DNA from: Candidatus Niyogiibacteriota bacterium
Lineage (GTDB): Bacteria; Patescibacteriota; Minisyncoccia; HO2-45-28
Assembly (NCBI GenBank): GCA_016177385.1
Contig: JACOVJ010000046.1
Location: forward strand, 1-10,093
DNA: 10,093 nucleotides
Direction: 5' to 3'
Part shown: piece by piece, positions 4,332 to 10,093 of the stretch
Numbering within the stretch: position 1 is the first letter of the stretch
Layout of the letters: each line of letters opens with the position of its first letter
The notes under the pieces: model-generated
Database searches by the model: none
The model's input: only the letters and a program-made list of their open reading frames with translations
What the model was told of the DNA's origin: nothing
Made by a program: the position numbers and the translations under genes

Positions 4332-6524
4332 ATGGAAATTCTCACGAACATCGTCGCGAATCTTGAGGCGCGGCTTACGGAATTCATCGGGATCGCGGAG
4401 CGGCGGTTTCCGTCGTGGCGCGGTACGGATAATGTCGAGATTTTGAAAGCGGCGGTCGAGCGCGCCTATTTGACGGCGCATGCGTTTCCGCACCGGACCG
4501 CGCGCGACCTGCTGAAATATACGCTCGTCACACGCGTCCTATTCGAAGAACTTCGGGATAGTTACAAGCAGGGCGAATTCACGGGGGCATGCCTCCTCGG
4601 GGATGGTCAGGAAGCCGTGGGCGCGGGGGTCGCTCTCGCGATGCGGAAGGGCGATTACCTCGCTCCCGAGCACCGGAGCTTTTCCGCTATGCTCGCGCAT
4701 GGAACGCCGCTTGACCGGTATTGGCGGAATTTCTTCATGCGCGCCACTGGCCCAACGGGTGGTTACGATCCCAACATCCATTTTCCAGACCTCGAACGCC
4801 GGAATTTCGGGTTCATGGTTTCCGATATGGCGATGTCGGCCGGCGTCATCAACGGCGCCGTATTCGCGGAAAATCAACGGTTGCTTCGCGAAAAGGGCGC
4901 GGAATTGTTGGTGGAAGAACGAGCGAGCGGCGTCGCCATTTTCGGCGACGGCGCGGCATCGAATGGCCTTGCGCACGAAGGAATGAATCTTGCGAAAGCC
5001 CTGCGATTGCCGATTCTTTTCGTCATTCTCAATAATCAGATCGCATTGCGCACGCACCCGAATGAGGAACACGGCGGGATCGATCTTGCAAATCGCGCGT
5101 TCGCCTATGAGATGCCGGCGCTGACCGTGGACGGCAATAGCGTATTGGATGTGTATTTTGCCGCCGCGACCCTTTTGGATTTCGCGCGCCGCGCCGGACA
5201 TCCGGCACTGCTCCATGCGGTAACGTTTCGCCGATGCGGCCACAACGAAACGGAACGAACCGATTATGTCGCGGAAATGTTCGACAAAGCATTCTTGGAG
5301 CGGCAGATGTCGCGCGAAAAGGATGCGGTGTACCAAGCGCGAACGATGCTCGATGCGTGCGGATTTATAAACGAGAAGCGCTACCGGACGTTTTTGCGCG
5401 CAACGAGAAAAGTCGTCGCGCGAAAACGCAGAGAAGCGCTTGCCGAACCCGAACCCGTGTCGGCAGAGAAGCGCGCGGTGTTCATGGATCCCGAGTGCCG
5501 GGTCGCAGAAAAACTCGCGCGCGAACATCCGGCGAGCGCAACGACGCGGATCCTGAGTTTCCGGGATGCGATCCGCGAGGCGCTCCTGGAAGAATTCGCC
5601 GCCGATCCTCGTTTGGTGATGATCGGCGAGGATATCGCGCGCGGAGGCATTTTCGAAGTGACGAATGGGCTTCCGGAAAAAGTCGGGAGAGAACGCATCA
5701 TCAATTCGCCGCTTTCGGAGGGCGCCATTTCGGCGTTCGGCGTGGGTGCGGCGATGACGGGCGTTCCGACCATCGTGGAATTCCAATTTTGGGATTTCGC
5801 GTTATCGGCACCGAGTCCGATGCTGACACTCGCCTCAACGCGGGCGTTCATGCAGAAGACGGGGGTTCCGATCGTATTTCGCGGCCCCTGTGCGTATGCG
5901 CCGCAATCGAATCACTATCACGAAAAGATTCCGGAAGGATGGCTGGCGAACGCGCATGGCATCAAGATCGTGGTACCGTCCACGCCGCGCGACGCGAAAG
6001 GACTTCTGAAAAGCGCCGTCCGCGATCCGGATCCGGTCGCATTCCTCGAGGAGATGAGTTTTTACGGCGCGCGGGGCGAGGTTCCCGAGGGTGAATATTT
6101 CGAGGAACTGAAGCCGAAACTCGTGCGCACGGGCGAGCATATTACGCTCATCACGTGGTTCCCGAAAATGCTTCATCTTGCCGCAAAAGCGGCCGATGAA
6201 CTCGCAGCAAAAGGGATCGAGGTTGAGATCATTGATCTTCGGGTATTGAATCCGCTCGATCGCGAATTCATTTATGCGTCGGTCAAGAAAACCGGCCGTG
6301 TCATCGTGCTACACGAGGATTCGGAATTCATGGGATTCGGCGCCCAGATCGAGTCCATCCTGAATCGCGACTACGATGTGTATTACAGTTCGAGGGCGCG
6401 TCCGCGCCGGCTCGCGGCAAAAAATACGCCGATACCGGCGCATCTGGCACTTGAAGATGCGCGTTTGCCGCAGCTGGCCGACATCACGGCGGCCGCCGAG
6501 GAAATGATGGAGGAATCGCAATGA
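4332..6524 (+). CDS. Fused alpha-beta E1 subunit of a 2-oxoacid dehydrogenase complex
   Basis: This 730-residue thiamine-diphosphate enzyme decarboxylates a 2-oxoacid and passes the acyl group to the E2 lipoyl arm. Residues about 60-330 are an E1-alpha domain. Its TPP motif starts at G205-D206-G207 (FGDGAASNG) and ends at N234-N235 (ILNNQ), and its loop has the sequence RRCGHNE (300-306). After a linker, residues about 405-725 are an E1-beta domain. It holds IGEDIARGG (431-439), the catalytic Glu region PLSEG (E463), VEFQFWDF (482-489), H530, which aligns with the conserved beta-subunit His, and a transketolase C-terminal domain (DLRVLNPLD). An AGAGGAG site 7 bp before the ATG fixes the start. 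The stop overlaps the E2 start (ATGA). Pyruvate or a branched-chain acid is the likely substrate; the sequence does not decide which. E1 fusions of this order are known in other bacteria. Confidence 0.88.
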   Translation: MEILTNIVANLEARLTEFIGIAERRFPSWRGTDNVEILKAAVERAYLTAHAFPHRTARDLLKYTLVTRVLFEELRDSYKQGEFTGACLLGDGQEAVGAGVALAMRKGDYLAPEHRSFSAMLAHGTPLDRYWRNFFMRATGPTGGYDPNIHFPDLERRNFGFMVSDMAMSAGVINGAVFAENQRLLREKGAELLVEERASGVAIFGDGAASNGLAHEGMNLAKALRLPILFVILNNQIALRTHPNEEHGGIDLANRAFAYEMPALTVDGNSVLDVYFAAATLLDFARRAGHPALLHAVTFRRCGHNETERTDYVAEMFDKAFLERQMSREKDAVYQARTMLDACGFINEKRYRTFLRATRKVVARKRREALAEPEPVSAEKRAVFMDPECRVAEKLAREHPASATTRILSFRDAIREALLEEFAADPRLVMIGEDIARGGIFEVTNGLPEKVGRERIINSPLSEGAISAFGVGAAMTGVPTIVEFQFWDFALSAPSPMLTLASTRAFMQKTGVPIVFRGPCAYAPQSNHYHEKIPEGWLANAHGIKIVVPSTPRDAKGLLKSAVRDPDPVAFLEEMSFYGARGEVPEGEYFEELKPKLVRTGEHITLITWFPKMLHLAAKAADELAAKGIEVEIIDLRVLNPLDREFIYASVKKTGRVIVLHEDSEFMGFGAQIESILNRDYDVYYSSRARPRRLAAKNTPIPAHLALEDARLPQLADITAAAEEMMEESQ

Positions 6525-7888
6525 AAAAATATCTTGAGATATCGGAGAAGGGATTCGGCGCGCGCATGGGCGGGGGTTACACCGGAGGAGATCCGCTTGC
6601 AGGCGTTAGCGTCATGACGATCGAGGAATGGTATGTGAAGGTCGGCGATACCATTCCCGGAACGGAAAATCCGGACACCGGTTACAAAACCGGCGGGAGA
6701 ATCTTGTATGTAACGTCCGATAAAGGCGCGGTTGAATTGACCGCGCTTTCGGATGAAGTCGGAGCCGTGCTTTCCGAAATCTTGATTCCTGCGGGTAAAG
6801 AGGTCGAGATCGATTTTCGCAACGGCCCGATCCGGCTTGCTGTCCTTGAGGTTGCAGGAGAGGAACCGGCCATCGATATGTCTCCGGAAAAAGCGGAGGT
6901 GTCCAAAGCGCCGGAGACGGTCCGCGTTTCGTCGTTCGCGGAAGCGATGATGCGCGAACAGGTCCGGCATGCGCTCGCAACCCCGTATGCGCGGAAACTT
7001 GCGAAGGGCCTCGGTATTGATATACAAGAACTCAAAGGAAGCGGTGCGGGCGGTAAAGTCATGGAGCGCGATATTCGGGCAGAAGAATTGCGACGCGCTA
7101 ATGCGGCGCTTCCGAAACCCGAACCTGCGCCATCCGCGATCCCTGCGCGCGAAATTCTTATCATCAAGCCGTCGTTTCGTCGTCGTGCGACCGCCCTGTA
7201 TCTTTCCGAAGCGGCAAAGGCGCCGCTTGCGGGGGACAGCATCGAAGTCGCGATGTTGCCGCTCGAAGACCTGCGCAACGACATGCGCGAGGAGTTCGAA
7301 CGGTTGCACGAAACCGTACTGCGATTCGACCACTTTGTGGGAGCGGCATGTCGATGGTTGTTGCAGCGGCGGGAGTTCAGGATTCTGAACGCCTATTGGC
7401 GGGAAAGCGAAAAAGATATCGCGGTTTACCCCTATGTGAATCTTGGTTTTGCGGTGGGGATTCCTCCCCGCGAGACCAAAAACGTGGAGATCCCGCAATC
7501 CGAACTTGCGGTCATGCCCGTGAAAAATGCCGAGCAAATGGGGTTTGCCGCGTTCGCGCGCGAAGCGAACCGGCTCATGGAGGCTGTGCGCACAGGGACT
7601 GCGGCGCCGGCGGATTACATCGGCACGACGTTTACGGTGAATAACGTCGGTTCTCGGGTCGAATGGAAAGGCAAGCGGTATCCGGGTGGAGAAAATCCGT
7701 TTTCCATCCTGGTTCCCAAAACCGCCGCGATCGTGTCGTTCGGTTCCATTCGGGAACCGGATAGTGCGCGAATCGCGACCCTCGCGATCCGGTTCGACCA
7801 TCGCGTATGCGACGGGCTCGAACCGATAACGTTTTTGCGAGCGCTCGAGGACCTGCTCGAACATCCGGTCCAGATCCTGGCGCTCTAA
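6521..7888 (+). CDS. Dihydrolipoyl acyltransferase (E2) of the 2-oxoacid dehydrogenase complex
   Basis: E2 takes the acyl group from E1 on its lipoyl arm and transfers it to CoA, and forms the core of the complex. The 455 residues hold an N-terminal lipoyl domain (about 28-112; modified lysine K68 in TSDKGA), a peripheral subunit-binding domain (about 152-188; ATPYARKLAKGLGID, then GSGAGGKV), a Pro/Ala linker (about 198-210) and a CoA-acyltransferase domain (about 215-455; GTTFTVNNVG, and H427/D431 in FDHRVCDG). The lipoyl domain is unusual: about 27 residues precede it, and an insertion of roughly 10 residues (GTENPDTGYKTGG) sits between VKVGD and the lipoyl hairpin. GGAGG lies 7 bp before the ATG, which overlaps the E1 stop, so translation is coupled. 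No E3 gene follows. Choice of acyl substrate is uncertain. Confidence 0.9.
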   Translation: MKKYLEISEKGFGARMGGGYTGGDPLAGVSVMTIEEWYVKVGDTIPGTENPDTGYKTGGRILYVTSDKGAVELTALSDEVGAVLSEILIPAGKEVEIDFRNGPIRLAVLEVAGEEPAIDMSPEKAEVSKAPETVRVSSFAEAMMREQVRHALATPYARKLAKGLGIDIQELKGSGAGGKVMERDIRAEELRRANAALPKPEPAPSAIPAREILIIKPSFRRRATALYLSEAAKAPLAGDSIEVAMLPLEDLRNDMREEFERLHETVLRFDHFVGAACRWLLQRREFRILNAYWRESEKDIAVYPYVNLGFAVGIPPRETKNVEIPQSELAVMPVKNAEQMGFAAFAREANRLMEAVRTGTAAPADYIGTTFTVNNVGSRVEWKGKRYPGGENPFSILVPKTAAIVSFGSIREPDSARIATLAIRFDHRVCDGLEPITFLRALEDLLEHPVQILAL

Positions 7889-7893
7889 CTAGG

Positions 7894-7930
7894 AACGCTG
7901 CTAAGAGACCTTAGCAGCGTTTTTCTTTTT
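7894..7930 (+). terminator. Terminator of the E1-E2 operon, shared with convergent lipB
   Basis: AACGCTGCTAAG (7894-7905) pairs perfectly with CTTAGCAGCGTT (7910-7921) around AGAC, followed by TTTTCTTTTT. The plus-strand signal is strong. The lipB stop and last codons lie within the hairpin on the other strand, where no T run follows, so it should be weaker for lipB. Confidence 0.88.
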
Positions 7931-8626
7931 CGATTCGCGATAGTATTTTGTGAACACATGCCCGGCGGCGAACATGACGCCGTCGAGAGAAAGGGGCTCC
8001 ATTCCAAGAATTTTTTGCATCGAGGTCGCCTCGGCGTCCGGCAGATTACAGGGATGGATCAGGGAAAACGGGTAGAGGTCTGGCGCAACATTCAAAGCAA
8101 AGCCGTGGGTGATGATGCCGCCGGACAAATGGGTGCCGCGGAAGGCGATCTTTTTCGGGGTAACCGGATTGAATTCAAACGGGTCGTTCTTTTCATATGC
8201 CCAGATACCCTCGGCGCCGTCGCGGTAGCGATTCCGCAGTCCCTCGATATTCCAGCGCCGCAAGATCTCGATACAGGTTTTTTCCAGAATGCAGTGATAC
8301 TCTTTAAAAGAAAGTTTTGCGCGCAGAAGATCCACAAGCGGGGCGAGTACGATCTGTCCTCTGCCATGCCAGATGATGCCGCCGCCGCGCATGATGCGGA
8401 CGATCGGGATAGCGCGGCGCTCCACATAGTCCCGAAATTCGGCGGGATGACGGATGAAGTCCGTGTCGCTCTCGCGGTGGACGGAAAAGCATTCCTCGGG
8501 TTCGTAAATATAGGCGAAATCCGGAAACGCAGAGCGTGTTGGCGAACCGACTCTGCGGCTGCGTTCTTCCGCGAGCCATTCTGCGACGCGCGCGGGATCG
8601 GCGCGGCCCAGATACCGGAGTTCCAT
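7901..8626 (-). CDS. lipB: Octanoyl-(acyl carrier protein):protein octanoyltransferase
   Basis: LipB moves octanoate from octanoyl-ACP to the lysine of lipoyl domains, the first step of lipoate synthesis; LipA then adds sulfur. The 241 residues show the family motif RGGGIIWHGRGQ (80-91), the catalytic K159 in KKIAFRG and C193 in HPCNL, plus THGFALNV (173-180) and IHPC. K159 to NV aligns residue for residue with the matching E. coli LipB segment. Small departures from the usual motif are Ile for Thr (I85), Arg for Pro (R89) and Asn after the catalytic Cys (N194). The start at 8626 is preceded by a weak GAGG. It converges on the E1-E2 operon, whose E2 lipoyl domain is its obvious substrate. Its last residues (KKKNAAKVS) are read from the shared terminator region and may be additions. 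Confidence 0.88.
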   Translation of the reverse strand: MELRYLGRADPARVAEWLAEERSRRVGSPTRSAFPDFAYIYEPEECFSVHRESDTDFIRHPAEFRDYVERRAIPIVRIMRGGGIIWHGRGQIVLAPLVDLLRAKLSFKEYHCILEKTCIEILRRWNIEGLRNRYRDGAEGIWAYEKNDPFEFNPVTPKKIAFRGTHLSGGIITHGFALNVAPDLYPFSLIHPCNLPDAEATSMQKILGMEPLSLDGVMFAAGHVFTKYYRESKKKNAAKVS

Positions 8627-8683
8627 GTGCCTCGTTCGCGATGCGAATTGTCCGTTCCAACCCTAGCGCGGGCCGCTTCGGAA

Positions 8684-8692
8684 TGCAATAAT
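8684..8692 (+). promoter_or_regulatory. Candidate extended -10 promoter of the 8701 gene
   Basis: TGCAATAAT fits TGn plus AATAAT (8687-8692, 5 of 6 consensus). The transcription start would fall at about 8699-8701, on the ATG, giving a leaderless message. The 74-bp gap is shared with divergent lipB, whose own promoter I cannot identify with confidence. Confidence 0.45.
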
Positions 8693-8700
8693 GGTGCAAT

Positions 8701-9123
8701 ATGCGTGCGCTCAGCATTTTTTTGGCGATCGTCATAGCCGCCCTTTTTGCCCTTCAAGGGTGGCTGGTTTTCCATTCGCAGTATTTTGAGGCGTGGCAGA
8801 TCGATCGCTATATGCATTTGGCTGCCGGCGCGGTTTCCGCGCTGGTGATGGATATCGCGATCTTTTCGGAGCGGTCGCTCGCAGGCGCTCGGGGACTTCC
8901 GTGGTGGGCGTTACTGCTCGTGTGTGTGAGCTTTGCGGCGCTCGCCGGCGTAGGGTGGGAGCTCTATGAATTCGCATGGGATACCTTCGTTGCGGCGCCC
9001 TATTCGGCGGATATTGCCCAGCCGAATATCCAGGACACGATGGAGGATCTGATATTCGATCTCGTGGGCGCGCTTGCCGCCGGCATTCTTTTCGTATGGA
9101 ATGTTCGCGCGCGCCATGGTTAA
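8701..9123 (+). CDS. Small multi-pass membrane protein (possibly DUF2238/YjdF-like)
   Basis: The 140-residue product has about four membrane segments (about 4-22, 38-56, 68-88 and 113-132). Conserved-looking polar motifs lie at the membrane edges: YMHLAAG (37-43), GWELYEFAWDT (84-94), and QDTMEDLIFDLVGALAAG (111-128). The pattern of H..(A)G, WELYE and DT.xDL..D..G resembles the DUF2238/YjdF family of integral membrane proteins of unknown function, though this one is shorter. The acidic residues within or next to membrane segments suggest binding of a cation or head group, which is speculation. No Shine-Dalgarno site precedes the ATG; a -10 box lies 8 bp upstream. Its last 8 bases overlap the start of the beta-CASP gene, so the two form an operon. 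Confidence 0.75.
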   Translation: MRALSIFLAIVIAALFALQGWLVFHSQYFEAWQIDRYMHLAAGAVSALVMDIAIFSERSLAGARGLPWWALLLVCVSFAALAGVGWELYEFAWDTFVAAPYSADIAQPNIQDTMEDLIFDLVGALAAGILFVWNVRARHG

Positions 9124-10093
9124 ACTCTCTTTTTTTGGCGCGGCGCAGGAGGTGACGGGCGCCTGTTATTTACTCGAAACACCGAGTGCGAAAATTCTCG
9201 TGGATTGCGGGCTTTTCCAATGCCCGGGCGTATGCGAACTTAAAAATTTTGAGCCGTTCCCGTTCGAGCCCACCTCGATCGACGCGGTTTTTGTGACGCA
9301 TGCGCATATTGACCATACGGGGCGATTGCCTAAACTCGTAAAAGATGGATTTCGCGGCACCATTTATTCCACGCCCGCGACGCGCGAACTCGCCCAGCTG
9401 ATGCTCGAGGACAGTTTGGGACTGATGGAGCGCGAAAAAAAACACGAAGCACGCGAACCGTTGTTTACGGCGGAGGATCTTGCGAAAACATTCGAATCTT
9501 GGAAGGACCTTGAATATCACGAAAAACTGCCGATAAAAGACGCGACGGTCCAATTGTTCGATGCCGGGCATATTTTGGGTTCCGCCATGATCCGCATTGA
9601 GACCGGCGGCGAGGTGATTGTTTTAACGGGCGATTTGGGAAATCCGCCGACGCCTTTGTTGCGGCCGACCGAAGCCGTAACCGACGCGACCTATCTCGTT
9701 ATCGAGTCCACCTACGGCAATAAGGCGCATGAGGATCGCGAGAACCGCCGCCTGAAGATCGAGCGCGTCATCGAGGACACGGTGAAAAAAGGCGGCGTTT
9801 TGATGATTCCCGCGTTTTCCATGGAGCGCACGCAAGAACTTTTATTTGAAATGGACCGATTGGTCGAGGAGGGGCGCATCCCACAAATCCCCGTGTTTGT
9901 GGATTCTCCGCTCGCGATCCGCGCGACCGAGGTCTACCGCAACTATGAACGTTATTACAATCAGGAGGCGCATCATATTTTAAAATCGGGCGACGAGGTC
10001 TTTAAATTCCCGCGCCTGAAATTCACGCCGACCGCCGAGGAATCCAAAGCCATCAATGATGTGCCCCCTCCAAAAGCCGTGATCGCGGGTTCG
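9116..10093 (+). CDS. MBL-fold/beta-CASP ribonuclease (partial, runs off the window)
   Basis: The 326 visible residues form a metallo-beta-lactamase domain with a beta-CASP insertion, the architecture of RNA-processing MBL exonucleases/endonucleases (CPSF73/YsgI-like COG1236 group). The start MVKLSFFGAAQEVTG is typical. Metal ligands are H62-x-H64-x-D66-H67 (THAHIDH), H152 in DAGHILGS, and D173 in LTGD. The beta-CASP part begins near 197 with IESTYGN, followed by IPAFSMERTQELL (231-243) and VDSPLA (262-267). The frame is still open at the last base; the family is usually about 450-470 residues, so roughly 130 are missing. The ATG at 9116 overlaps the upstream membrane protein by 8 bp with no clear ribosome binding site, suggesting coupled translation. 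It is probably cytoplasmic and involved in RNA turnover. Confidence 0.9.
   Translation, partial: MVKLSFFGAAQEVTGACYLLETPSAKILVDCGLFQCPGVCELKNFEPFPFEPTSIDAVFVTHAHIDHTGRLPKLVKDGFRGTIYSTPATRELAQLMLEDSLGLMEREKKHEAREPLFTAEDLAKTFESWKDLEYHEKLPIKDATVQLFDAGHILGSAMIRIETGGEVIVLTGDLGNPPTPLLRPTEAVTDATYLVIESTYGNKAHEDRENRRLKIERVIEDTVKKGGVLMIPAFSMERTQELLFEMDRLVEEGRIPQIPVFVDSPLAIRATEVYRNYERYYNQEAHHILKSGDEVFKFPRLKFTPTAEESKAINDVPPPKAVIAGS

Noticed and set aside
4539..5786. Long minus-strand open frame (415 codons) opposite the E1 gene
   Set aside because: It lies entirely antisense to a clear E1 with intact motifs. Its product is Arg/His-rich with no recognisable domain, as expected from the reverse of GC-rich codons.
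6383..7864. Long minus-strand open frame (493 codons) opposite the E2 gene
   Set aside because: It is antisense to a complete E2 with catalytic motifs. The product is Arg/Phe/His-rich and low in recognisable structure, so it is a coding shadow despite its length.
7958..8737. Plus-strand open frame (259 codons) opposite lipB
   Set aside because: The minus strand encodes a clear LipB with its Lys/Cys dyad, while the plus-strand frame has no motif and would run into the 8701 gene.
1..10093. tRNA, rRNA, CRISPR array, transposase or integrase, and riboswitch
   Set aside because: I looked for each and saw no cloverleaf with CCA, no regularly spaced repeats, no recognisable recombinase and no known riboswitch core.

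Overview
The window looks like a piece of a small-genomed bacterial chromosome. Genes are tightly packed, with 3-4 bp gaps and 4-8 bp overlaps inside operons. Codon use is fairly GC-rich, and UGA is an ordinary stop (ends of ndk, the E1 gene and the 2049-2750 gene). The gene mix (a stand-alone ComEC-type metallo-beta-lactamase protein with one membrane anchor, a Bat-like VWA protein, ndk, a beta-CASP ribonuclease) would fit a Patescibacteria/CPR genome or a similar lineage. That placement is an inference; no rRNA or other phylogenetic marker is present.

Layout: (1) 1-1547, end of an unknown gene followed by a membrane-anchored VWA (BatA/BatB-like) protein, ending in a strong intrinsic terminator whose loop holds the VWA stop codon. 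(2) 1567-2808, an AT-rich segment with different codon use, holding about 290 bp of mostly non-coding DNA, a run of ten G, and two unrecognised small membrane-anchored proteins with their own terminator. This segment lies between two exact 32-bp copies of the same terminator, so it looks like an inserted or excisable cassette. (3) 2857-3711, a ComEC/Rec2-type MBL hydrolase, then a perfect 18-bp inverted repeat. (4) 3793-4263, nucleoside diphosphate kinase with its own promoter and terminator. (5) 4332-7888, a two-gene 2-oxoacid dehydrogenase operon: a fused E1 alpha-beta subunit and a lipoyl-bearing E2. (6) 7901-8626 on the minus strand, LipB octanoyltransferase, converging on E2 and sharing its terminator hairpin. 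(7) 8701 to the end, a small multi-pass membrane protein overlapping an MBL/beta-CASP ribonuclease that runs off the window.

Functional logic: E1, E2 and LipB form a coherent module. LipB would place an octanoyl group on the E2 lipoyl lysine, a lipoyl synthase encoded elsewhere would add the sulfurs, and E1-E2 would make an acyl-CoA from a 2-oxoacid. E3 and LipA are not in the window. The operons at 447 and 4332 have clear Shine-Dalgarno sites. Several other transcripts appear to start within a few bases of the start codon, suggesting leaderless or near-leaderless messages. The most unusual structure is the pair of identical terminators around the AT-rich segment. I did not find a convincing new defence or mobile system with a recognisable enzyme.
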